Assembly: GCA_937142855.1 (NCBI GenBank)
Contig: CAKZQZ010000046.1
Span: 36,601-100,600, forward strand
DNA from: an uncultured Alphaproteobacteria bacterium
GTDB taxonomy: Bacteria > Pseudomonadota > Alphaproteobacteria > Puniceispirillales > Marisalimonadaceae
Length of the DNA: 64,000 bases
Direction of reading: 5' to 3'
Below are positions 31,245 to 39,178 of this stretch, in pieces. The notes below the pieces were generated by a model. It did no database searches, had not been told where the DNA came from, and worked only from the letters and a program-made list of their open reading frames with translations. Made by a program: the position numbers and the translations under genes. How positions within the stretch are numbered: the first letter of the stretch is position 1; each line of letters opens with the position of its first letter.

Positions 31245-32588
31245 TTAACCTTCTTTTTCTATTTTAAATAAACTATCTCTCAAAGCTGTCCCGTATTCAT
31301 ACTTAGCAGGACATGCAAATGTGCATAATGCTAAATCTTCTTCATCTAATTCTAGAGCACCTAAAGATTGAGCAACATCGGTATCCATTACCAAAAGAGA
31401 CCTTAAAAGTTGTGTTGGCAAATAATCTTGGGGCATTAAAGTTTCAAAAACTCCAGTTGGAACCATGGCTCTCCTACCACCATTTAGATTTGATGTTAAA
31501 TTAAACAACTTAAAAAAAGTAAAAGCTGATAAGAGAACAGGCATAACAGAAAATTTTCTAGGTTGTGGTTTTATCCATCCAAAAAAATGTTTATCTTTAT
31601 CTTCTTTAATAATTGTAATTTGCCGCGAATATTTTCCCAAATATGCAATGTCATCAAATGCATGAAAACCAGACAAAACAGAACCTGAAATAATTCTGCA
31701 ATCCTCAGATTTATCAAATTCCCCTTCTAGTATTTCATCAAGGGAAGCACCTAAAACTGTATTAACTAACCTTGGTTTTTTTGCTAATGGACCGCTTATT
31801 GAAATAGTTCTTTCTATATTTATATAGCCAGTTAAAAAAAGGTTTCCAATCGCAATCACATCTTGATACCCGATTGACCAAACAGTTTTTTCAGCGTTTG
31901 GCGGATCAAGAAAATGCATATGTGTTCCTGATAAGCCAGATGGGTGTGGACCAAAAAACTCATGAGTTTCAAAATTTTCAATTTTAATCTCACTATTACC
32001 TTTAGTGCATACAAAAACTTTGCCTTGCGTTAAAACTGAAATATTTTTCAAACCTTCATTGAATGCTTTAACATTATTATTGATTATTAATTCTGCGTCT
32101 GGAGACAAAGGTTCAGTATCCATTGCGGTAATAAAAATTGAAGAAGGGGTACTTTCAGCTGTGGGAACTTTTGAATAAGGTCTAGTTAGAAAAGATGTCC
32201 ATAAACCACTATCAAATAGACATTTTTTTATGAATTGAATTTTATTTTTTTCATTAGCATTGGCATTAACTATATTAATTCCTTTATCATCTAAGTTGTC
32301 AACTTCAATAACAACGCTAAGAAGAACCCTTTTTTCACCTCTGTTAATTTCTTTTACACTTCCACTTGAAGGAGATACATAAAATATTTCAGGGCTATCT
32401 TTATGACAAAAAAGAGGAGTTCCCCTTTTCACCTTATCACCTATGTTAACTAACATTTTAGGTTTTAACCCGTTATAGTCAGCACCTAGAATAGCAACAG
32501 TTTTAGGTAATTTAACTTCACTTATAACTTGTTTTGGAACACCTGCGATAGGAATATCTAAACCCTTCTTTATTACAAATTTTGACAT
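31245..32588 (-). CDS. nqrA: Na+-translocating NADH:quinone reductase subunit A
   Basis: This 447-residue cytoplasmic subunit is peripheral and implicated in quinone binding. It starts IKKGLDIPIAGVPKQ and contains VNIGDKVKRGTPLFCHKD, FFGPHPSGLSGTHMHFLDPP and, near the end, a CTFACPAKYEYG segment, all typical of NqrA. It is the first gene of the operon, divergent from apbE across 215 bases containing a candidate promoter and phased T-tracts. Confidence 0.98.
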   Translation of the reverse strand: MSKFVIKKGLDIPIAGVPKQVISEVKLPKTVAILGADYNGLKPKMLVNIGDKVKRGTPLFCHKDSPEIFYVSPSSGSVKEINRGEKRVLLSVVIEVDNLDDKGINIVNANANEKNKIQFIKKCLFDSGLWTSFLTRPYSKVPTAESTPSSIFITAMDTEPLSPDAELIINNNVKAFNEGLKNISVLTQGKVFVCTKGNSEIKIENFETHEFFGPHPSGLSGTHMHFLDPPNAEKTVWSIGYQDVIAIGNLFLTGYINIERTISISGPLAKKPRLVNTVLGASLDEILEGEFDKSEDCRIISGSVLSGFHAFDDIAYLGKYSRQITIIKEDKDKHFFGWIKPQPRKFSVMPVLLSAFTFFKLFNLTSNLNGGRRAMVPTGVFETLMPQDYLPTQLLRSLLVMDTDVAQSLGALELDEEDLALCTFACPAKYEYGTALRDSLFKIEKEG

Positions 32589-32658
32589 CTAAAGTAATAT
32601 TTTTCCTTTATAAACTTGTTTTTATATTGAATAGGTCTAGTTAAATGAAACAATAATT

Positions 32659-32686
32659 TGTATATAATATATATATAAAATAACAA
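32659..32686 (-). promoter_or_regulatory. Candidate promoter for nqrABCDEF
   Basis: On the minus strand TTGTTA (32681-32686) and TATACA (32659-32664) are separated by 16 bases and lie about 70 bases ahead of the nqrA start. Directly upstream on this strand are A-tracts (T-runs at 32700-32707, 32709-32717 and 32719-32723 on the plus strand) spaced about 10 bases apart, which resemble an UP element or bent DNA. In an AT-rich genome such matches arise easily, so this is a proposal only. Confidence 0.35.
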
Positions 32687-32803
32687 GAGTTTTTAAAGGT
32701 TTTTTTTGTTTTTTTTTGTTTTTGTCAAATAAACAAGATGACTTAAATTAAACAATGGTAAAAATAAAGGTAGTAATAAAAATTGATTGAATATTTTCTT
32801 AAT

Positions 32804-33829
32804 ATGAAAATTATAAAAAACACAGTTTTTGTAATATTAGCCCTTTCATTTATTTCTTGCTCGGAAAGCCAAAATTATAATGCTGAGCTAAAAGGAAATA
32901 CTATGGGCACCTATTATGTTATTAACATAGTAGATATTCCTAAAAATCTTGAATTAAAAAAAATAAGGTTAGAGATTGAAAAATCATTAACACTAACAAA
33001 TAAAATTTTGTCTAACTGGGATAAAAGCTCTGAAATTAGTAAATTGAATGATGTTAAAAATGTTGGCCTGATTAAAATTTCTAATCAGTTAAAAGAAGTT
33101 TTAAAACAAGCCAATTTTATAAATAATAAAAGCGATGGTTATTTTGATATTACAGCAGATCCTCTGATAGAATTGTGGGGGTTTGGTTATAAAAAAAAGA
33201 AGACAAATATAATACCAACAGAAAATGAAATTAAAAATGCTTTATTATTAGTAAACCAAAAAGAATTAATTAAAATCAATTATACTAAAAATGAGTTTTA
33301 TAAGAAAAACAAGAATTTAAAATTAAATTTATCTGCGATTGGAAAAGGTTATGGGATTGATCTAATTGGAAAAACATTAGAATCACTTGGTTTAAAAAAT
33401 TATCTAATCAATATAGGTGGTGACTTGCTTGTAAAGGGCTACAATAAGAACAAGGAAAATTGGAAAATAGGGATTGAAAACCCAAATTTAAAAGAAAAAT
33501 TGGTAAAAGAGATTATTAATGTCTCTAACAAAGGTATCGCTTCTTCAGGTGATTACAAAAATTTTTATGTAAGTAACGGTAAACAATATTCTCACATAAT
33601 AAACCCTATTACTGGCAAACCTATTAATCATCAAACTAAATCAGTAACTGTTGTATCTCAAAACGCAACTGATGCTGATGGTTGGGCCACAGCCCTGTTA
33701 GTAATGGGAAGAAAAAAAGGTATCAAATTAGCTGAGGATACAAAAAAGGCAGTCCTTTTTATTGAAGATGTTGATGGAAAGTTATTAAAATTCAAAAGTT
33801 CAGAATTTAAAAAGTTAGTTAAAGAATAA
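32804..33829 (+). CDS. apbE: FAD:protein FMN transferase (ApbE), lipoprotein
   Basis: This enzyme transfers FMN from FAD to threonines of NqrB and NqrC. The ATG at 32804 gives 341 residues beginning with a lipoprotein signal (MKIIKN, hydrophobic core, lipobox SFISC, C19), placing it on the periplasmic side where the NqrC flavin domain sits; a TTG 21 bases earlier is a poorer choice. Family motifs are GNTMGTYY, the FAD-binding SAIGKGYGIDLIGK and LINIGGDLLVKG, and DADGWATALLVMG. It is divergent from nqrA and followed by nqrM after 38 bases. Confidence 0.96.
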   Translation: MKIIKNTVFVILALSFISCSESQNYNAELKGNTMGTYYVINIVDIPKNLELKKIRLEIEKSLTLTNKILSNWDKSSEISKLNDVKNVGLIKISNQLKEVLKQANFINNKSDGYFDITADPLIELWGFGYKKKKTNIIPTENEIKNALLLVNQKELIKINYTKNEFYKKNKNLKLNLSAIGKGYGIDLIGKTLESLGLKNYLINIGGDLLVKGYNKNKENWKIGIENPNLKEKLVKEIINVSNKGIASSGDYKNFYVSNGKQYSHIINPITGKPINHQTKSVTVVSQNATDADGWATALLVMGRKKGIKLAEDTKKAVLFIEDVDGKLLKFKSSEFKKLVKE

Positions 33830-33867
33830 ATTGTATATTTACAACAAGTAATATAAGAAAATTAATT

Positions 33868-34071
33868 ATGGAAATATTTTTTATAACATTTATATTTTTA
33901 ATCGTAATTATAACGTTAATGTCACTCGGTGTTATGCTAATGGGTAAAAATATCAAAGGCAGTTGTGGTGGATTAAACGCAATTTCAGGTAGTGATAAAT
34001 GTTCTATTTGTAATAAAGATATTGATCCTAATAACCCTCTTATAGATCAACTCAACTGCAAAAGAAATTAA
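33868..34071 (+). CDS. nqrM: Na+-NQR maturation protein NqrM (DUF539)
   Basis: This 67-residue protein has one N-terminal membrane helix (about 3-25) followed by GSCGGLNAISGSDKCSICNKD, the DUF539 cysteine pattern (C33, C45, C48, with another cysteine at C64). NqrM is required to build the iron centre in NqrD/NqrE. It lies just after apbE, as in Vibrio, but the pair is on the strand opposite nqrABCDEF. It ends 6 bases before a convergent small gene. Confidence 0.92.
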   Translation: MEIFFITFIFLIVIITLMSLGVMLMGKNIKGSCGGLNAISGSDKCSICNKDIDPNNPLIDQLNCKRN

Positions 34072-34077
34072 GACTTT

Positions 34078-34266
34078 TCAAAAAGTTAATTTGAAAACAA
34101 CAATAATTAAAAAAGAAATCCCTGAAAGAATTCCGTATAACCAAGATTTCATAACCCATTGGTTACCTTGTTTTTTCCAATTTTCTCTAAAAGCTTTACC
34201 CGCAATTATCATAATCAGAAGCAATATAATACCTTCAAATGAAGTATATGAATAATTTTCTAACAT
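34078..34266 (-). CDS. Small two-helix membrane protein of unknown function
   Basis: This 62-residue reading frame has two hydrophobic segments (about 11-22 and 43-60) separated by a basic loop GKAFRENWKKQGNQW. I do not recognise the family. It fills the space between nqrM (convergent, 6 bases away) and the DMT transporter (32 bases upstream on the same strand). It could be a real small membrane protein cotranscribed with the transporter. Its membrane topology and lack of overlap with any other gene favour coding, but conservation would be needed to decide. Confidence 0.5.
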   Translation of the reverse strand: MLENYSYTSFEGIILLLIMIIAGKAFRENWKKQGNQWVMKSWLYGILSGISFLIIVVFKLTF

Positions 34267-34298
34267 ATTACCACTAATAATATTTAATTTTATCTAGA

Positions 34299-35189
34299 TC
34301 AAATTTCTTTTTTTTGAGTTTCAAAAATATAAATTCCAATGAAAATTAGTGTAAGAGAAATTAAGTGATGAATTTTAAAATCCTCCCCTAAAAAAAGTAC
34401 AGCTAATAAAGAACTAAATATTGGAACCAAATTTGTATATAAACCTGATCTAGCAGGACCAATTTTTTCAACTCCTTTCATAAAGAAAATTTGTGCCAGA
34501 AAAGATGGAAAAATGATAATAACAGCTAAAATGATAACTCCTTTCATGCCAGGTAATACTAGATTATTAGTATAAGTCTCGTAAAGCAGACCTGGCAAAG
34601 AACCTAAAAAAGCTACATAGGCAAAAAAGGTCAACAAAGCTAGTGCACCTATTTTAGGTTTTTTCCTTAACCCAACGGCATATACGGCATAGAGCGTACA
34701 AGCAAATATCATAATAATATCACCCTTATTAAATTCAAAATTTTTAAGAGTATTAAAATCTCCAGAACTAACAACAACCAACACAGACAAGAAAGTGATT
34801 AGAACTCCTATGAGTTGCTTAAAGTTAACTTTTTCATTTAACCAAAACCAAGCAATTATTATTATAAAAGCAGGCATTGTTCCTTGTACAATACCTAGAT
34901 TAATAGCAATAGTATCATGAGCAGCAATATAATAAGAAGAATTGAAACCAGTAAATCCAAATAAACCCATAATCACAAGCCATTTTAACTGTGAATTTAG
35001 TATAGACCAAGTTTTTAGTAATTCTTTTCTGCATATTATGGTAAGGATAATTGAAACAAAAAACCATCTCACACTTACTATCAATAGAGGAGACACTTCT
35101 CCAACGGCAGCTCTACCTGCAATTGTGTTAAAAGCCCAAAAGAGAGATGTGAGCATTAACAATAAATGAGCGTTAGTTAAAATTTTCAT
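34299..35189 (-). CDS. EamA-family drug/metabolite transporter (DMT superfamily)
   Basis: This 296-residue protein has about ten membrane helices in two EamA repeats (roughly 1-140 and 150-290). Typical stretches are SLFWAFNTIAGRAAVGEVSP in the first repeat and GPARSGLYTNLVPIFSSLLAVLFLGE in the second. Substrate cannot be predicted. It is divergent from the molybdenum hydroxylase operon across 114 bases. It is not closely similar to the second EamA protein at 42335-43282. Confidence 0.9.
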   Translation of the reverse strand: MKILTNAHLLLMLTSLFWAFNTIAGRAAVGEVSPLLIVSVRWFFVSIILTIICRKELLKTWSILNSQLKWLVIMGLFGFTGFNSSYYIAAHDTIAINLGIVQGTMPAFIIIIAWFWLNEKVNFKQLIGVLITFLSVLVVVSSGDFNTLKNFEFNKGDIIMIFACTLYAVYAVGLRKKPKIGALALLTFFAYVAFLGSLPGLLYETYTNNLVLPGMKGVIILAVIIIFPSFLAQIFFMKGVEKIGPARSGLYTNLVPIFSSLLAVLFLGEDFKIHHLISLTLIFIGIYIFETQKKEI

Positions 35190-35303
35190 GAAATAAAATT
35201 TTTAAGATACCTTGATTATAGTATTGAATAAGATAGTATAACTTGTTAATTAATAAATATAGTAATTATTAATGTTTTCAATTTTATAATCTCGGGAGAT
35301 AGT

Positions 35304-36173
35304 ATGTCAGACACCCAATACCTTGCAGCAAAAACGATAGATGAAGCTGTTCAAGCTCATAACCAAGCCAACGGTTCTGCTAGATTTTTAGCAGGAGGAA
35401 CAGATTTATTGGTTCAAATTAAAAGTGGTATAAAAAAACCTAATTTAGTTATAGACGTGAAAAAAATCGTTGAACTAAATAATATTGAAGAAATTTCAGA
35501 AAATGAATTTATTGTTGGAGCTTCAGTTTCTGGTGCTAATTTAAACAGAAATAAAAAATTCGCATCATTATGGCCGGGAGTTATCGAAGCTTTTAGATTA
35601 ATTGGATCAGAGCAAATTCAAGGAAGAGCCTCTTTAGGTGGAAATTTATGTAATGGTTCTCCAGCAGGTGACAGTGTTCCTGCTCTTATTGCTGCGGGTT
35701 GTACTGCTATAATAGCAGGCCCTGATGGAAAAAAAGAATTACCAATAGAAGAATTCCATACAGGACCTGGTAAAACTGTTTTAAAGAATGGTGAAATGTT
35801 AGTTAGCCTTAAATTTCCTAAAAGAGAAAGTAACTCGTCTGATGCTTATTTAAGAATGACACCAAGAACTGAAATGGACATAGCAGTTGTTGGTTGTGGC
35901 GTAAATCTGACATTGGATAATGATATTTGTACGTCTGTTAGAGTTTCTCTTGGAGCGGTTGCACCAACACCCCTTCTAATAAAAGAGGCATCAGATATAA
36001 TGGTTGGGACTAATCTAAACTCACAAGTCTTAGAAAAAGTAGCAAAAATATGTATGGAATCTTGTAATCCCATTAATGATAAAAGGGGTACAATTGAGTA
36101 CAGAACAAAAGTTGCTGGCGTATTGTTCAAAAGAGCAACATTAATTGCAATTGATAGAATTAAAGGAAATTAA
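35304..36173 (+). CDS. Molybdenum hydroxylase FAD-binding subunit (CoxM/XdhA-FAD type)
   Basis: This 289-residue protein carries the FAD-binding motifs of the xanthine dehydrogenase/CO dehydrogenase medium subunit: ARFLAGGTDLLVQIKSG (about 23-39) and GRASLGGNLCNGSPAGDSVPAL (about 108-129). The C-terminal half is the CO-dehydrogenase flavoprotein domain. A strong ribosome-binding site (CGGGAG) precedes the ATG. It is the first gene of a three-gene operon, followed 4 bases later by the iron-sulfur subunit. It passes electrons from the iron-sulfur clusters to FAD. Confidence 0.93.
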   Translation: MSDTQYLAAKTIDEAVQAHNQANGSARFLAGGTDLLVQIKSGIKKPNLVIDVKKIVELNNIEEISENEFIVGASVSGANLNRNKKFASLWPGVIEAFRLIGSEQIQGRASLGGNLCNGSPAGDSVPALIAAGCTAIIAGPDGKKELPIEEFHTGPGKTVLKNGEMLVSLKFPKRESNSSDAYLRMTPRTEMDIAVVGCGVNLTLDNDICTSVRVSLGAVAPTPLLIKEASDIMVGTNLNSQVLEKVAKICMESCNPINDKRGTIEYRTKVAGVLFKRATLIAIDRIKGN

Positions 36174-36177
36174 AATT

Positions 36178-36657
36178 ATGGCAAAAATTCAAGTTTCAAC
36201 AAAAATAAATAATGAAAACGTCGATTACTTATGTGAACCTCATGATACAATGCTTACTGTATTAAGAAACGAATTAGAATTGACTGGTTCCAAGGAAAGC
36301 TGCGGATCAGGAGATTGTGGGTCTTGCAGTATAATTCTTGATGGAGAGCTAGTTTGTTCTTGCTTAATGTTGGCAGCTGAAGCCGAAGGTAGTAATATAG
36401 AGACCATTGAAGGAATGTCTGAAGGTGGAAAACTTCATGCATTACAACAAAAATTTCTAGAAAAAGCTGCATTACAGTGTGGAATTTGTACTCCTGGTTT
36501 TTTAATGGCTTCAAAAGCTCTTTTAGACCATAATCCCTCCCCGACTGAAACTGAAGTAAGGTTCTGGTTAGCAGGAAACTTATGTAGATGTACTGGTTAT
36601 GATAAAATTGTTAAGGCTGTTCTAGAAGTAGCAGATGAAATGAAGGAGAAAGCATAA
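36178..36657 (+). CDS. Molybdenum hydroxylase 2x[2Fe-2S] subunit (CoxS type)
   Basis: From the ATG at 36178 this gives 159 residues with two 2Fe-2S clusters. The plant-ferredoxin-type N-terminal domain has C42, C47, C50 and C62 (SCGSGDCGSC). The helical C-terminal domain has C101, C104, C136 and C138 (QCGICTPGF and LCRCTGYDKI). A longer frame from 36145 would overlap the FAD subunit and lacks family support. Its stop overlaps the next start by one base (TAATG). Confidence 0.95.
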   Translation: MAKIQVSTKINNENVDYLCEPHDTMLTVLRNELELTGSKESCGSGDCGSCSIILDGELVCSCLMLAAEAEGSNIETIEGMSEGGKLHALQQKFLEKAALQCGICTPGFLMASKALLDHNPSPTETEVRFWLAGNLCRCTGYDKIVKAVLEVADEMKEKA

Positions 36658-38891
36658 TGAATGAGATTAGTAATAAATGGATAGGCAAAAACACAGTTAG
36701 ACCTGATGGAGCAGAAAAAGTAACAGGACGTGCACAATATTCATCAGACACAACAATGCCTGGAATGATTTGGGGTCATGTTTTAAGAAGTCCCCATGCA
36801 CACGCTAAAATAATTTCAATTAATACCAAAAAAGCTGAAGCTTTGGATGGTGTTAAAGCTGTAATCACTTCAAAAGATATAGTAGATTTTCCACTGGACA
36901 AGCCTGTTATACTTGGAATACAGGACATGCGCTGGATGTGCAGGAACGTTATGGCTAGGGATAAAGTTTTATTCCATGGACATCCACTGGCAGCTGTTGC
37001 AGCAACAACAGAAGCCATAGCTCAAAAAGCTTGTGAACTTATAGAAGTTGAATATGAAGTTTTACCATGGGTAATCGATATTGATGATGCTATCAAACCA
37101 GATGCTCCAATTTTACATGATCATATAAAGTTTAATGATAAACCTTCAAATATAGCAGGGACTTTAGAACATAAAAAAGGCAATATTGATGAAGGGTTTG
37201 CGCAAGCTGATGTCATAATTGAAAGAGAATTTAAAACAGAGCCAGTGCATCAAGGTTACCTAGAAACGCATTCTTGTTTAGTAAGTGTTGCTGCTGATGG
37301 AAGAGCTACTATATGGAGTTCTAGCCAAGGACAGTTTATGGTTAGAGCTATGACCTCTTTTCTTACTGGAATACCACAAAGTAATATTAGAGCCATCCCT
37401 GCAGAAATTGGTGGAGGCTTTGGTGGAAAAACAATAGTTTATCTAGAACCTTTAGCTACTGTTTTATCTAAAAAGACTGGTCGTCCAGTAAAAATTATTA
37501 TGAATAGAGAAGACACTATGAGAGCATCTGGACCAACATCCGGCTCAAAGAGTAAAATAAAAATAGGTGCTACAAAAGACGGTAAGATTGTTGCTGCTCA
37601 AGGTACTTATTACCTTCAAGCTGGTGCTTTTCCAGGCTCACCTATTAGAGGCGCAGTTGGATGCTCTCTAGCACCTTATGATATACCGAATGCTCATACT
37701 TTTGGATATGATGTGGTATCCAATAGATGTAAAGTTGCTGCATACAGAGCTCCTGGCGCCCCTATTGGCGCTTACGGAGTAGAGTGTGTTTTAGACGAAG
37801 TTGCAGAAGCTTTAAAAATGTGTCCGCTTCAATTTAGAAAACTAAATGCTGCAAAAGAAGGCACCGTAGCCGTTCATGGACCAACATACCCTAAAATGGG
37901 TTACCAAGAAACATTAGATGCAGCCTTAGAACATCCTCACTATAAAGCTCCATTAGAAAAAAACCAAGGAAGAGGAGTTGCTAGTGGTTTCTGGTTTAAT
38001 GCTGGAGGTGAATCAAGTGCTCAACTTAACATTACAGAAGATGGAAACGTTGTTGTTACTACAGGTCATCCTGACATCGGTGGTTCTAGAGCATCCATTG
38101 CTAACATAACTGCTGAGTTATTAGGTATTCATCACGATAGAGTATCAGTATTAATCGGAGATACGGCAACCATAGGATATAGTAATTTGACTGGTGGAAG
38201 TAGAGTATTGTTTGCATCAGCAATGGTAGTAACTGAATCGGCCAAAATTGTAATTAAACAACTTAAGCAAAGAGCTGCTAAGATTTGGGGCATTGATGAA
38301 GAAGCTATTGAATGGGAAAATGGTGAAGCACGACCAGCAGGTGATAATGCTGGTAAATTTGATCCACTGTCATTAGCTGAATTAGCTGACAAAGCAACTG
38401 CTACAGGTGGTCCTATTGGAGCTGGTTATCAAGTTAATACAGAAGGAGCAGAAGGTGGATTTGCAACTCATATTTGTGATGTTGAAGTCGATGTTGACCT
38501 TGGAATAGTTAGAGTTAAAAGGTACACATCAATTCAAGATGTTGGAAAAGCTATACACCCTGATTATGTAGAGGGGCAACTTCAAGGTGGATGTGCGCAA
38601 GGTATAGGCTGGGCATTAAGCGAAGAATATATCTATAATAAAAATGGTCATTTAGATAATACTGGTTTTTTAGATTACAGAATGCCAGTCTGCTCAGACC
38701 TTCCAATGCTAGATACAGTATTAGTAGAAATCCCAAACCCTAAACACCCACAAGGTGTCAGAGGCGTCGGTGAAGTTCCTTTGGTACCACCTTTGGCCGC
38801 TATTTCAAATGCTGTTTACCAGGCACTTGGCAAAAGATCTTATAGTTTGCCTATGTCGCCTCCAAAAGTCTTAAAAATAATTGAAGGTTAA
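36657..38891 (+). CDS. Molybdenum hydroxylase large subunit, xanthine dehydrogenase family
   Basis: This 744-residue subunit binds the molybdopterin cytosine dinucleotide cofactor and the substrate. Visible motifs are GGGFGGK (252-258), the active-site loop AYRAPGAP (362-369), EGQLQGGCAQGIGWAL and RGVGEVPLVPP with the catalytic glutamate E706. The loop lacks the AYRCSFR sequence of true (form I) CO dehydrogenase, so CO oxidation is not expected; the substrate may be an aromatic or N-heterocyclic compound or an aldehyde. No XdhC/CoxI-type sulfuration or CoxG-type gene is adjacent. moaC and moeA in the same window supply part of the cofactor pathway. Confidence 0.92.
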   Translation: MNEISNKWIGKNTVRPDGAEKVTGRAQYSSDTTMPGMIWGHVLRSPHAHAKIISINTKKAEALDGVKAVITSKDIVDFPLDKPVILGIQDMRWMCRNVMARDKVLFHGHPLAAVAATTEAIAQKACELIEVEYEVLPWVIDIDDAIKPDAPILHDHIKFNDKPSNIAGTLEHKKGNIDEGFAQADVIIEREFKTEPVHQGYLETHSCLVSVAADGRATIWSSSQGQFMVRAMTSFLTGIPQSNIRAIPAEIGGGFGGKTIVYLEPLATVLSKKTGRPVKIIMNREDTMRASGPTSGSKSKIKIGATKDGKIVAAQGTYYLQAGAFPGSPIRGAVGCSLAPYDIPNAHTFGYDVVSNRCKVAAYRAPGAPIGAYGVECVLDEVAEALKMCPLQFRKLNAAKEGTVAVHGPTYPKMGYQETLDAALEHPHYKAPLEKNQGRGVASGFWFNAGGESSAQLNITEDGNVVVTTGHPDIGGSRASIANITAELLGIHHDRVSVLIGDTATIGYSNLTGGSRVLFASAMVVTESAKIVIKQLKQRAAKIWGIDEEAIEWENGEARPAGDNAGKFDPLSLAELADKATATGGPIGAGYQVNTEGAEGGFATHICDVEVDVDLGIVRVKRYTSIQDVGKAIHPDYVEGQLQGGCAQGIGWALSEEYIYNKNGHLDNTGFLDYRMPVCSDLPMLDTVLVEIPNPKHPQGVRGVGEVPLVPPLAAISNAVYQALGKRSYSLPMSPPKVLKIIEG

Positions 38892-38903
38892 GAAAAATTT
38901 AAA

Positions 38904-38946
38904 GTAGTTTTATTATTTGATTAAATTAATTAAATAATAAAACTAC
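38904..38946. terminator. Perfect 15-bp inverted repeat, likely terminator of the hydroxylase operon
   Basis: Bases 38904-38918 and 38932-38946 are exact reverse complements around a 13-base AT-only loop, 12 bases after the large-subunit stop. The left arm begins GTAG and the right arm ends CTAC, with AT pairs between, and T-rich runs follow from about 38961. The stem is long but AT-rich. It is the only strong structure in the 287-base gap before gnd; the rest of the gap shows no gene. Confidence 0.6.
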
Positions 38947-39178
38947 AATTCATAAAATAATTTTTTCTTTGCTTTTTTTTAAATTTATAATTTACCAGTG
39001 TTGAGTTAATAGAATATTTATTAAGTTTTAGGGTAAATTAAAATATCATTATTAAGTTTTTAAATTATCCTAATTTTTTTAAATATTTATTCTTTAAAGT
39101 TATTTATAAACAGATAGCTCTATATTTTGTTTTATCAAATTGATATAAATAATGTTTAAGATATACAAGGTAAAAAAG

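Noticed and set aside
35304..38891. Aerobic CO dehydrogenase (coxMSL)
   Set aside because: Gene order fits, but the large subunit lacks the AYRCSFR active-site loop required for form I CO dehydrogenase.
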